64,000 nt of DNA, from assembly GCF_020329485.1 (NCBI RefSeq), contig NZ_JAGKJI010000027.1, positions 26,105-90,104 on the forward strand, in the 5' to 3' direction. The first letter of the stretch is position 1, and each line of letters starts with the position of its first letter. This stretch comes from Bradyrhizobium cenepequi. GTDB taxonomy: Bacteria > Pseudomonadota > Alphaproteobacteria > Rhizobiales > Xanthobacteraceae. The translations under genes and the position numbers were made by a program. Positions 8,868 to 17,377 of the stretch are shown piece after piece. Under the pieces are notes generated by a model. The model had not been told where the DNA came from. It was given only the letters and a program-made list of their open reading frames with translations, and ran no database searches.

Positions 8868-9801
8868 ATGACCACGCAATCGTCACATGTTAGCCCGATC
8901 CTGGTGACCGGCGCGGCTGGCGCTGTCGGTTCCATTGGCCGCAATCTCACCGAAATGCTGCTCGCCAAGGGGGCCAAGGTGCGAGCCTTGGTGCGCCGAG
9001 AGGATGAACGCGCCGGAGCCCTGCGCCAACTCGGCGCGGAGGTCATGCAAGGCGACCTCACCGATCTCATAGCGATGCACCGCGCGATCGAAGGTTGCGC
9101 GCGTGTCTATTTCGGCATGTCGGTCTCGGCCGATTACTTGACGGCCACAGTCAACACCGCCGCCGTGGCGCGCCACCACGGTGTCGAAGCTTTCGTGAAC
9201 ATGTCGCAGATGACCGTTACGCAGATGAGGATCACCGAGAGCACCGACAGCCCGCAGCACAAACTGCACTGGCTGGCGGAACAGGCCTTGTCCTGGTCGG
9301 GCCTCCCGGTCGTCACCATGCGGCCCACAGTTTCCCTCGAAGGGTTCTTCCGGCTTTTCGCTGCCCCGGGCGTGCGGGACGCCGACGAACTGGCGCTGCC
9401 AATGGGCGGCGGCAAAACCTCGCCGATCTCGGCTGTGGACGTTGCGCGCGCAGTATCGGTCGTCCTCGAGGATCCCACGCCGCATATCGGCCAGATCTAC
9501 AATCTGACCGGCTTTGAATCGGCCGATCTGGAGAACTACGCGCGCGTTCTCCGAGGCGCTCGGTCGGACGATCCGCTATCGCGACGTGCCCCTCTCCGGC
9601 TGGAGTGAAAAGCTACTGGGGCGGGCGTGCCGGCGCACATTGTCAAGCACCTCTCCGGGATGACGGAGCTGAACAAGCAGGGCCGCTACGACCGTATGAC
9701 CGACGACCTGTTCAAACTCACAGGGCAGGAGCCGATCAGCATGTACGACTTCGTCAAGCTGCACGCCGCTGAATTCACGCGGGATGGAACCGCGGCTTGA
9801 G
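8868..9801 (+). pseudogene. NmrA/NAD(P)-binding oxidoreductase, disrupted by two frameshifts
   Basis: The first 230 codons encode a Rossmann-fold NmrA-type protein: the dinucleotide motif TGAAGAVGSIG, then GDLTD, FVNMSQ and a terminal I-Y-N-L-T-G. At about 9550 the frame is lost. The sense continues one frame over as FSEALGRTIRYRDVPLSGWSE, and at about 9625 it shifts again to GVPAHIVKHLSGMTELNKQGR and ends at TGA 9799-9801. Together the pieces make one continuous protein of about 310 residues, the family's usual size. Two lesions argue for decay rather than a single read error. The NAD-binding part alone could still be translated to a stop at 9608. Confidence 0.8.
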
Positions 9802-9975
9802 CAGTCCGTTCGGCGGGGCCGGAATCGTCATTTCGTCACAGGCCTATTGGCTCAACCATACGGTCAATCGCGCGTCGTTAGCTTGGCGACGCAACGATGA
9901 GGCACCAGCCTCGACGTCGAGCTTCGCGAAAACCTTGGCTGCGAGACATCTCCTCTACGCTCCAATCCCAGGGCA

Positions 9976-11188
9976 TCAGTTCGGGCTCCAACCGATGGTT
10001 TGGCGCAGGAAGGCATAACCAAGCGATATGAATGCAGCCATGTCGTCATGGTTCTTGCCGTAGCTGTGCCCGCCGGTGGCGAGTTCGTAGAGATAGGCAT
10101 CGTAGCCCATGGCCTGCAGCTTCGCGACCATCTTGCGAGCGTGGCCTGGGACCGCCCGGTCGTCGCGGCGGCTGGTGGCAATCAGGATCGGCGGATAGGG
10201 GTGGCCGGGCGCAGCCACGTGATAGGCGGAAATCCCGGCGAGGAAAGCCCAGTCCTCCGGCTTGTCGGGATCGCCGTATTCATCGGTGATCGCCGGTCCG
10301 ATAGTGTGCTTGTGGTAGCGGCGCATGTCGATGACCGGCATCGTGCAGAAAAGCGCGCCGAACCGCTCCGGATAGCGTGTCAGCATGTTGGCGATGAGAA
10401 GGCCTCCGTTGGAGCCGCCTTCTGCGGCGATGCGGCTGGGACGGGTGACGCCGCGGCGGACGAGATCGGCGGCAACGGCAGCGAAATCGTCGTGCGAGAG
10501 CCGTCTCCCTTCGCGGCGCGCCGCCTCGTACCAGGCATTGCCGAATTCGCGTCCGCCGCGAATGTGAGCGATCACGCTGCTGCCGCCGCGTTCGAGCCAC
10601 AGCTTTCCAACGGCTGGATGATAGAACGGAACCATCGATATTCCGAAGCCGCCATAACCATAGAGATGGACCGGCGCATCCCGGTCTCATTGGCGGGACC
10701 CACCTGTGCACAGGGAATGCGCGTGCGGTCCGATGACACGGCTTCATGCCGGGTCATGACGAGCCCGGTTGTGTCGAAGGCCTTCGGTGCGCGCTTCAGC
10801 AATTCCGGTGCCGAGCCAGTCGTTATGAGATATAGCGATGGCGGGGTCAGCGGATCATGAGCGGCAGCGAGGAGATCGCCATTCGATTCCTCGGGGCAGA
10901 TATCGAAGGGCCAGAGGTGCACGGCGCCAAGGTCCGGCAAGCCGGTGATTACCTCCCGCGACAATTCCGGTTCGGACGGCGTGAGCACTTCGAATGTGGG
11001 CCTGAGGTCATCAAGGATCGACAGCACCAGCCGACCGCCGCACCAGAACAAGGCCTGCAGCGCACGACGGTTGCCCGGCTCGAACAACCGCGCGAAGCGG
11101 CGCTCGCCAGCCAGAAAGGCCGAAAGCGATATGCCAATGACTGTGTCGGCATTGTAGGTCTCGCCGCCAACGCTCCAGGACGTTCGGG
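9976..11188 (-). pseudogene. Prolyl oligopeptidase family (S9) peptidase, 5'-truncated and frameshifted
   Basis: Two minus-strand frames form the second part of an S9 peptidase. The upstream frame (about 11188-10680) is late beta-propeller sequence (SWSVGGETY, FLAGERRF, LVLSILDDL, SSDRTRIPCAQVGP). The downstream frame (10635-9976 and a little before) is the alpha/beta-hydrolase domain with the nucleophile serine in GGSNGGLL, an R-R-D-D acid loop and G-G-H-S for the catalytic histidine. A single-base shift near 10680 separates them, between VGP and the oxyanion segment HLYGYGG. The first half of the propeller and the start codon are missing. Homology stops abruptly at about 11188, where TonB-receptor sequence begins on the other strand. 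Confidence 0.85.
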
Positions 11189-11189
11189 G

Positions 11190-12321
11190 CTTGTCGCTCA
11201 ACGCGTACCAGAACGATACCCCGCGCGAGAACGCCTTCAACCAAACCGACTTCATCTACAAGACGGCGACGGGACCGGTCTTTCATACGGTCGCGTTCGG
11301 CACAGAGTTCGGTCGGGAGACCGGCTTGTCCAGGCGCGACTCCGGCATCTTCCCCGACATCGGGAACAGGGCCTTCGATGTCGTCAATCCATTCAACCCG
11401 ACCTATTTCGGACCGGTATTGTTCACCCACCTTCCGAGCGACGCCAACAGCAAATACCGGCTGAATATCGCCTCGGGCTATGTGCAGGACCAAATCGAGG
11501 CGACCCGCTGGCTGCAATTCTTCCTCGGCGCCCGCTACGACAGCTTTGATCTGTCGGCGTTCGATTTCAACACCAACATCAACCGTAGCAGGGTCGACGA
11601 GAAGGTCTCTCCGCGCGTTGCAATTATCGTGAAGCCGATCGACAACCTTTCGATCTACACCGCCTACAGCACCTCCTTTTTGCCCGCGTCCGGAGACCAG
11701 TTCAGCGCTCTGAGCCCGGGGACGCTGATCTTGCAGCCCCAGAAATTCGAGAACACCGAGGTCGGGGTCAAATGGAACATCCAGCCCAAGCTTCTGTTCA
11801 CGGCGGCCCTGTACGAGCTCAATCGCACGAATGTGCCGATTGCTGATCCCAACAACCCGGGCTTCTTCTTCCCCAGCGGCGCCAACCAGATCCGTGGTTT
11901 CGAGACTGCGATGACGGGTTACGTGACGCCTGATTGGCAAACGACCTTCGGCTACGCCTATACCGACGCGCGCGTCACCAGCGATACCTCCCCGACCATC
12001 GTGTCGGGAAACCGGGTGCAGCTCGTGCCCTTCAATCAGTTCGCCTGGTGGAACAAGTATCAGATCAACTACCGATGGGCTGCTTCCCTCGGCATCATCT
12101 ACTTCTCGGATTCCTTTGCCTCGTCCGACGACACGGTGCGGCTCCCGGGGTTCTGGCGTTTTGATGCGGGCTTGTTCGCAAAGATCGACGAGACATGGAG
12201 CGCCCAACTCAATGTCGAGAACATCTTCAACACTGGCTATTGGGCGACCGCCGACGGCAACAACAACATCTCGCCGGGCCAAGGTCGCACGTTCCGTGTG
12301 CTGGCACGGGCGAGGTTTTAG
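11190..12321 (+). pseudogene. TonB-dependent (siderophore) receptor, 5'-truncated, C-terminal barrel half
   Basis: The frame encodes about 376 residues of outer-membrane beta-barrel: the N-F-N-Q-T-D-F segment, FLGARYD, the KFENTEVGVKW motif typical of siderophore receptors, R-G-F-E, and the aromatic C-terminal strand FRVLARARF. Signal peptide, plug domain and the first strands are absent, and there is no ribosome binding site at the open 5' end. Intact relatives are about 700 residues, so roughly the first half is lost. The truncation point abuts that of the oppositely oriented S9 peptidase, which points to one deletion event. Confidence 0.85.
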
Positions 12322-12409
12322 GTCCGCTGTTGGTCGCAAGGCGTCTCGACGCCGGAACAACGTCGGTCAGCGTGGGGCCGTAGGAACGCCGCCCCGCGTT
12401 TGCCGTGCC

Positions 12410-13246
12410 TCACGCATCGGCGGTTGAAAGCCACCAGCCGTCACCCGCAAACCAGCAGCTATCATCGGGCAATCCGCCGAGCCGGAGCCAACGCACGCGA
12501 TCCCAGTCCTTCGAAAACGCCTCTGTTAATCGACGACCCGCCTCCTCGTCTTGAAGGCCTACGCAGCCGACGAATGCGGCCCGACTGACAAACTTCGCTG
12601 GCCACGCGGAGCCCCGGTCGGGACGCGTGATCAGCAGCATGCCTCCCTGCACTCCCTGCGGAGCTAACGGAAACAAGAGGCGCCCTCCGGGCCGCAATGC
12701 GTCGAGCCACATGCGGCTTGGCTGCGCGGCGCCAGCGCAAACGTAGATCAGGTCGGCTTGCGGCAAGTCCGACGCGATGCCCGATTGCGTTCGCACCTCC
12801 GCCTGATGCACGTCCCTGAGATTCTCGCGGGCACGCGCCGCAAACACCTCGTCGATCTCATAGCCGTAGACCCGGCCATCTGCGCCGACCAGATGCGCCA
12901 GGATCGCGGTATAGTAGCCGCTGCCCGCTCCGACCTGCACCACGGTCTCGGCCTCCTTGATGTTGCAGGCTCCCAGCCAATAGGCATGTGCGCTGGGCAT
13001 CCCGATATTGATTCCGCGCGCGTGATCCAATGCGAGGAGCAGGTCTTGGTAGAGAAATGCGGGATCATCGTCGGGCGTCTGTACGTACGGGTAAGCGCCG
13101 AGGTTCAGCCACCACGGCCCAGGTCCGGCGAAAGGCTCGCGTTTCACCGAGCGAAATGCCTCCTCGATGCGCGGATCATCTAGCTTGGCTGCGGTGCAAA
13201 TCAGTTTGGCATAGAACGAGCGATACTTTTCCGACCCATCCACCAT
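12410..13246 (-). CDS. Protein-L-isoaspartate O-methyltransferase-like methyltransferase
   Basis: A 278-residue class I SAM-dependent methyltransferase. Visible are a glycine-rich SAM loop (VVQVGAGSGYYTAILAHLVG), the acidic end of strand 2 (VYGYEID), and a C-terminal sheet region (LRPGGRLLFPLAP). The preceding FLYQDLLLALD segment is typical of PIMT relatives that repair isoaspartyl residues, but key residues of true Pcm were not checked. ATG 13246 lies 8 nt from the end of the upstream integrase gene on the same strand. Frames extending to 13360 run through the integrase 3' end and are rejected. Confidence 0.8.
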   Translation of the reverse strand: MVDGSEKYRSFYAKLICTAAKLDDPRIEEAFRSVKREPFAGPGPWWLNLGAYPYVQTPDDDPAFLYQDLLLALDHARGINIGMPSAHAYWLGACNIKEAETVVQVGAGSGYYTAILAHLVGADGRVYGYEIDEVFAARARENLRDVHQAEVRTQSGIASDLPQADLIYVCAGAAQPSRMWLDALRPGGRLLFPLAPQGVQGGMLLITRPDRGSAWPAKFVSRAAFVGCVGLQDEEAGRRLTEAFSKDWDRVRWLRLGGLPDDSCWFAGDGWWLSTADA

Positions 13247-13253
13247 AAAGGCT

Positions 13254-14687
13254 TTATCTCTTACCGCCGGGAGCCGGAGCCGGCTTTCGATCGAATTTTC
13301 CTGAGTTCGCGCAGCTTTCAAGAATTGTCCTGATCGGCACGATCTTTTTTGGACCGGCAAAGGTATCGATCCGGTCAGCCCAATGCTGCATCAGCTTGGT
13401 GCGCGAGCCGATCAGGGCCAGCGGTCCGTGCCGTTTGTAGATCGCCTTTACCGAGTCACTTTCGAGATGCGCAAGTTGCAACTCGATGACGTCGCCATCC
13501 CATGCCTTGGCTTCCTTGATCTCCTCATAATGACAAAGGGTCGAGAACGTAGTGCGGAAGCCATGGGCGCAATGTTCGGTCTTGGTGTCGATGCCGAGCG
13601 CACGCAGCCGACAACAAAGCGTTCTACCGGACAAGGGTGCATCTTCGGCCCAAGCGAACACGTAGCGCCGATTGCCGGTGATTTTCCGCACGCGTCGCAG
13701 GATAGTGAGGGCTTGTCGCGACAGCGGAACGACATGATCCCAGCCGTTCTTCATCTTAGCAGCAGGAATAGTCCACCGTTCGGTATCCCAGTCGACTTCT
13801 GACCATTCCATGTTGTTGATCATGCCGGGGCGCGGGATGGTCAGTGCATCGAGCCGAAGGGCATCACCGATCACGTCGCCAAATCTGGCCTTCGCCGATG
13901 TCGGCATGATCAGGCTGAACAGGCGAACCACATCCTGCGGATCAGTGACGCCGGGCCGCGGCGTCGAGACGTTGACAGTAAGCTGCTTCTTGCAGGCACG
14001 GAACGGATTGTAGCCATCGCCTTCGAGGTCAGCGTAGTCGCAGACTTGCGAACCGATACTGTGAACTCGGTCACGGGTCTCTAACCTGCCTTCAGCCTGC
14101 ATCGCCCGAAAGAAAGCGAGAACGTCGGGGCGCTTGATGTCTTTCCGATAGAGCTTGCCGAAACGATCCTTCAGATAACCAGCCCATCGTTCGAGCAGCG
14201 CGATGGTTTCAGGACTGCGCACTGTGACAAGTCTGCCGCGCTTGATCTTCTCGGTCTTCTTCTCTGCGAGCCATTCATCGATCCACACGCCGAAAGGGCG
14301 TTCGGCCACCTGACGATGTCTTTCGAACTGCTTTTCGACGGAGGGATCGACTGGCGGATCTTGGGCGAGCAGCGCCTTTGCGGCGTCGCGCTTCTGACGT
14401 GCAGTGGCGAGCGAGAAGGTGCCGTCGTTGCCATCGCCGTAAGGCCCGATGGAGTAGGTCTTCTGTCGGCCGTGAAAGCGATAGGCCATCTGCCAGAGCT
14501 TGGAGGCGGCCTTGCCCGGCCTGTTCAGGTCCGGTTTGATGAAAAGATAGAGACCGCCGCCAGTCACGTCGGAAATCTTGGTGGCCGTCCAAGCGCCGTT
14601 CTCGAATTTCGGTTTGGCGGCGCGGCACTCGACGTCGGTCCTGATCTGCTCGGGGTTCGCGTGCTCGCCAACCTGATTGCTTGCCAT
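13254..14687 (-). CDS. P4-type tyrosine recombinase/integrase
   Basis: A 477-residue integrase with an N-terminal DUF4102-like arm-binding domain (GGGLYLFIKPD, SIGPYGDGNDG), a SAM-like core-binding domain (residues about 130-230) and a catalytic domain. The catalytic set is visible: R286 in IPRPG, K311/K313, H375-x-x-R378 in HGFR, H407 in QLAHLE and the nucleophile Y417 in AIYKRH. The gene looks intact. ATG 14687 is preferred because the homology starts nearby and the extension to 14798 has no family character. No tRNA is visible next to it. It separates the decayed accessory region on the left from core-like genes on the right, so it may mark an island boundary. Confidence 0.9.
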   Translation of the reverse strand: MASNQVGEHANPEQIRTDVECRAAKPKFENGAWTATKISDVTGGGLYLFIKPDLNRPGKAASKLWQMAYRFHGRQKTYSIGPYGDGNDGTFSLATARQKRDAAKALLAQDPPVDPSVEKQFERHRQVAERPFGVWIDEWLAEKKTEKIKRGRLVTVRSPETIALLERWAGYLKDRFGKLYRKDIKRPDVLAFFRAMQAEGRLETRDRVHSIGSQVCDYADLEGDGYNPFRACKKQLTVNVSTPRPGVTDPQDVVRLFSLIMPTSAKARFGDVIGDALRLDALTIPRPGMINNMEWSEVDWDTERWTIPAAKMKNGWDHVVPLSRQALTILRRVRKITGNRRYVFAWAEDAPLSGRTLCCRLRALGIDTKTEHCAHGFRTTFSTLCHYEEIKEAKAWDGDVIELQLAHLESDSVKAIYKRHGPLALIGSRTKLMQHWADRIDTFAGPKKIVPIRTILESCANSGKFDRKPAPAPGGKR

Positions 14688-14822
14688 CTGCTTCGATTCT
14701 CGCGTCTCGGAAGATCGGAATTGTGCCGCGACGTTTGCTCTTCGGATACCAACAAAAATACCAACAAAATCGGCGGCTGGACGCGAATGAGAACACACAG
14801 TGCCGAACGCGAATGTACGCGA

Positions 14823-14845
14823 AAACCCCTAGTCTTCAAGGGTTT
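14823..14845. repeat. Short hairpin upstream of the integrase
   Basis: AAACCC at 14823-14828 and GGGTTT at 14840-14845 form an inverted repeat with an 11-nt spacer, upstream of the integrase start. Such symmetry next to an integrase can belong to an attachment region or terminator. The role here is unproven. Confidence 0.4.
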
Positions 14846-14903
14846 CTGAGCATGTGCGAATAGCATCGAACATCTTAGGACATCTCCGAACACTCTGCTT
14901 TCT

Positions 14904-14947
14904 ACGTCCGAGGTAATCGAAACCTCTTACGTGCGAGGTAATCGAAA
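14904..14947. repeat. Two 19-bp direct repeats with a 25-bp period
   Basis: ACGTCCGAGGTAATCGAAA (14904-14922) recurs with one mismatch as ACGTGCGAGGTAATCGAAA (14929-14947). The pair lies between the integrase and the rightward gene at 14993. Possible roles are integrase arm sites, a regulator's tandem operator, or an imperfect attachment duplication. Confidence 0.6.
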
Positions 14948-14992
14948 AGGCGCGCGGACCGGATCATCTTCTGGCGGCACGAGGAGATGACC

Positions 14993-15214
14993 ATGAGACC
15001 CGACCCGAGCCCCTTCCCGTCCGCCGCCGACATCGTTGCGCGGCTGCTCAATCTGGCGACCTCGCTGATCGCGCGTTCGCTGCAACTGCCGGAGCCGCTG
15101 GTCTATTCGACCGGCGTCTATGTCGTCGCGCAGGTGCAGGCCGCCGAGACCAGGGCTGCGAAGCGGCTTTGTCCGTTGCGCCTCAAGCGTCAGCTCCGTC
15201 GGCTGTTCCGCTGA
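14993..15214 (+). CDS. Small hypothetical protein (73 aa)
   Basis: GAGGAG lies 6 nt before ATG 14993 (an alternative ATG at 14987 overlaps that site). The product is amphipathic with a helical centre (ADIVARLLNLATSLIARSLQLPEPLVYSTGVYVVAQVQAAE) and a very basic end (RLCPLRLKRQLRRLFR). No family recognised. It precedes a small membrane-protein gene by 36 nt on the same strand, so the two may be co-transcribed. Confidence 0.5.
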   Translation: MRPDPSPFPSAADIVARLLNLATSLIARSLQLPEPLVYSTGVYVVAQVQAAETRAAKRLCPLRLKRQLRRLFR

Positions 15215-15250
15215 ACCATCAACCCAGGCTGCAACCAGAGGAGACCCATC

Positions 15251-15649
15251 ATGATCCATTCGTCCCAATTCCTGCGCCGCGCGCTGCTCGCCGACGCCGT
15301 CTTCAGCGGCGTTTCGGCTGTTGGCCTCACCCTTGGTGCAAGCGCCTTTGCCTCGCTCTTCAACCTGCCCGAGATGCTTTTGCAGGAAACCGGACTGTTC
15401 CTGATCGCCTATGCCGCGCTGGTCGGCTGGCTCGGCTCGCGGCCATCGGCGCCGAAAGCGCTGGTCATGCTGGTGATCGCGGGCAATGCGCTGTGGACAC
15501 TCGCCAGCATCGCGCTGCTGTTCTCGGGCGCGGTGAATCCCAACCTGCTCGGCACAATCACGGTCGTCGCGCAGGCGATCGCAACCGGGGTGTTCGCCGA
15601 ACTGCAATATGTCGGCCTGCGCAGGAGCGGTGATGCCGTGACGGCGTAA
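15251..15649 (+). CDS. Small four-TM membrane protein, unknown function
   Basis: A 132-residue hydrophobic protein with four predicted membrane spans: about residues 10-32 (ALLADAVFSGVSAVGLTLGA), 44-62, 69-93 (ALVMLVIAGNALWTLASIALLF) and 100-120. GGAGACCCATC lies ahead of ATG 15251. It resembles small integral membrane proteins of rhizobia without a known role. A strong hairpin 25 bp downstream probably ends its transcript. Confidence 0.65.
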   Translation: MIHSSQFLRRALLADAVFSGVSAVGLTLGASAFASLFNLPEMLLQETGLFLIAYAALVGWLGSRPSAPKALVMLVIAGNALWTLASIALLFSGAVNPNLLGTITVVAQAIATGVFAELQYVGLRRSGDAVTA

Positions 15650-15674
15650 GCTTTCACCTGCCCGTCAATAAAAA

Positions 15675-15702
15675 CGACCGCCGTGAGCGTTCACGGCGGT
15701 CG
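15675..15702. terminator. Bidirectional intrinsic terminator
   Basis: A perfect 12-bp stem (CGACCGCCGTGA / TCACGGCGGTCG) with a 4-nt loop. On the minus strand it is followed by TTTTTATT, a proper T-tract for the truncated-haemoglobin gene that ends at 15726. On the plus strand the T-tract is weak (ATCTTCCTT). Confidence 0.85.
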
Positions 15703-15725
15703 ATCTTCCTTGCATTGACGATGCC

Positions 15726-16184
15726 TCAGGCACTTGCGTCCTCGCCGCGCCGAAACCGCTCGCCCCTGCCGAGTATCACGCCCTGCGCGCCAGCGATGCC
15801 GAATTCGAGGCTGGCAGCGATCCGCTGCGCGCGCTCGATGAAATGCGCCGCAGCCTCTGGCGGACAGAGTTCACGCGCGGTCTGTTCGAACAATTCAAGC
15901 CAGCGGTCGAAATGACCGGCGTCGACCGGCAGCGGCAGGTGCTTTGCCATTGGCGTGCCGTGATAGCGGCCAGTCATCAGCGCGACGGATGACCAGAACG
16001 CACACATTTGCGAAAGGTGCGGCTCCCAGTCCCGGATGCGTGCTTCGAACACCGGGCCGAGCGCCGCATCGGCACGGACCTTGGCGTAGAAGCCGTGAAC
16101 GAGGCGCTCGATCATGGCCTCGGTGATGCCGGTCTTGGCGACGATTTCGGCCGTGATCTGCTCGCGCCGCTCTGCCCCTGTCAT
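15726..16184 (-). CDS. Group III truncated haemoglobin
   Basis: A 152-residue 2-on-2 globin of group III: B10-type tyrosine in VHGFYAKVR (Y34), the CAFWSSV helix, the proximal histidine in MAKHLPLP (about H83) and the HFDRWLELF segment typical of this group. These proteins bind O2 or NO and are linked to nitrosative stress. GAGGAG precedes ATG 16184. It is divergent from an NsrR-like repressor with a palindrome between them, so NO-responsive expression is likely. The C-terminal GRGERFRRGEDASA tail is extra and probably disordered. Confidence 0.9.
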   Translation of the reverse strand: MTGAERREQITAEIVAKTGITEAMIERLVHGFYAKVRADAALGPVFEARIRDWEPHLSQMCAFWSSVALMTGRYHGTPMAKHLPLPVDAGHFDRWLELFEQTARELCPPEAAAHFIERAQRIAASLEFGIAGAQGVILGRGERFRRGEDASA

Positions 16185-16197
16185 GCCAGCTCTCCTC

Positions 16198-16222
16198 AAA
16201 TAGGTATTTCAGATACCCATTT
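16198..16222. promoter_or_regulatory. NsrR-like palindromic operator
   Basis: AAATAGGTAT-TTCAG-ATACCCATTT is a 25-bp near-perfect inverted repeat (9 of 10 positions per arm). It sits 14 bp ahead of the truncated-haemoglobin start and 47 bp ahead of the Rrf2 gene. Its architecture (two AT-rich arms, short centre) fits Rrf2/NsrR operators, allowing one site to control both directions. Confidence 0.7.
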
Positions 16223-16268
16223 AGGGCAGTATGGCTGGTCCGCAAAACCGGATTTTTGCGGGGCTCCC

Positions 16269-16694
16269 ATGCGCCTCACTCTGTTCACCGATTTCGCCCT
16301 GCGCGCCCTGATGCGGCTCGCGGGCGAGCCGACGCGCTCGTTTGCGACCAGCGAGATCGCGGCCGAGTTCGGCATTTCGCGCAATCACCTAGCCAAGGTG
16401 GTGCGGAACCTCGCCGATAGCGGCTTCATCACCACCCAGCGCGGGGCTGGTGGCGGTTTTACGCTGGCGCGGCCGCCGCAGGCGATCACGCTCGGCCAGG
16501 TCGTGCGCGCGCTCGAAAACGGCCAAGTGGTCGAATGTTTTCGTGCGGATGGCGGCGCCTGCGTGCTGACGCCGCGCTGCCGCCTGAAGGGAAAGCTCGC
16601 CGCGGCGCGCGAAGCCTTCCTGCGCGAGCTCGATGCGACGACGCTGGCGGACTGCGCCTATCCCGCGCGGCCAAAGGCGGTTAAGCCGATCTAG
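16269..16694 (+). CDS. Rrf2 family repressor, NsrR-like [Fe-S] NO sensor
   Basis: A 141-residue protein with the Rrf2 winged helix (MRLTLFTDFALRALMRLA, then TSEIAAEFGISRNHLAKVVRNLADSGFI). The cluster-ligating cysteines are C90, C98 and C104 in ECFRADGGACVLTPRC, close to the spacing in E. coli NsrR. NsrR loses repression when NO attacks its iron-sulfur cluster. The divergent globin and intervening palindrome support an NO-sensing role. The gene ends 4 bp into the convergent SET-domain gene. Confidence 0.85.
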   Translation: MRLTLFTDFALRALMRLAGEPTRSFATSEIAAEFGISRNHLAKVVRNLADSGFITTQRGAGGGFTLARPPQAITLGQVVRALENGQVVECFRADGGACVLTPRCRLKGKLAAAREAFLRELDATTLADCAYPARPKAVKPI

Positions 16695-17377
16695 GCGTAA
16701 AGTGGCGTCGCTGAGCTCTTGCGCTTTCCGGCCACGACCTTCTTGCCGGCAGGCTTGGGGCGGCCAGAGCCGTTCAGATACTTGCCATTGGCCTTGCCGT
16801 TCTTCTTTTTCGCCTTTTCCCTGGCCTTCGCGTTAGCCTTCTCTTTAGCCCTCTCTTGGGCCTCGGCTTTTTCTTTGGCGAGCTTCTCGGCTTTGCGTTT
16901 TGCCTTGCGCTCGGCCTTCTCCTTCAGCCTAAGCCGTTCCGCCCGCGCCTCGACGCGTTTCTTCTTGCGCTTTTTCTCGCAGGCATCGCACTTGCAGCCG
17001 ATCGGCTTCAAATAGGCTTTGAAATAATCGGTGCCGTAGTCGTAGTTGATCTCCTCGCCGGGCTCGATGTTCTTGATGGCGCGGATATAGATCTTGCGCT
17101 TGCGTGGGCGAACGTCGGATTCCGCGTTCGGCCTGCAGGAATGGTTGATATAACGGGCGATGTTCTCGCGGATCGAGCCGTCGATGGTCCAGCGGTTGGT
17201 GAGCTCGAACAGATATTTGTTCTCGATCTCGTCCTCTTCCTTCTTCTTGGAATCCAGGAGCGGCCCGAAGTAGCGGATGATCCTGGCACCCTTCTTGATC
17301 GGCTTGGTGGCAAAGAGACCGAGCCCGGTACGGGAACGGCCGACGCGATAGGGTTTATTCTGGGATATCGAGGGCAT
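16691..17377 (-). CDS. SET-domain protein-lysine methyltransferase with lysine-rich tail
   Basis: A 228-residue protein in two parts. Residues about 10-115 are a SET domain: GLGLFATKPIKKGARIIRYFG, the pseudoknot motif RYINHSCRPN (N78-H-S-C81) and EEINYDYG (108-115). A post-SET CKCDAC follows (C128, C130, C133), which with C81 can bind zinc. Residues about 134-228 are highly basic and helical (runs of Lys/Ala/Glu), resembling an H1-like histone tail. SET enzymes methylate lysines using SAM. In bacteria the targets are mostly unknown. A nucleoid protein, ribosomal protein or the tail itself are possible substrates. Confidence 0.85.
   Translation of the reverse strand: MPSISQNKPYRVGRSRTGLGLFATKPIKKGARIIRYFGPLLDSKKKEEDEIENKYLFELTNRWTIDGSIRENIARYINHSCRPNAESDVRPRKRKIYIRAIKNIEPGEEINYDYGTDYFKAYLKPIGCKCDACEKKRKKKRVEARAERLRLKEKAERKAKRKAEKLAKEKAEAQERAKEKANAKAREKAKKKNGKANGKYLNGSGRPKPAGKKVVAGKRKSSATPLYA

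Noticed and set aside
8173..8886. A 237-codon minus-strand frame
   Set aside because: It is antisense to the excisionase-like gene and the upstream relic, rich in Arg/Ser/His, without domain character.
11011..12360. A 449-codon minus-strand frame
   Set aside because: It lies antisense to the TonB-receptor barrel and its translation has no recognisable domain; it is a GC-rich shadow frame.
13247..13360. N-terminal extension of the isoaspartate methyltransferase-like gene
   Set aside because: It overlaps the 3' end of the integrase in another frame and has no family similarity.
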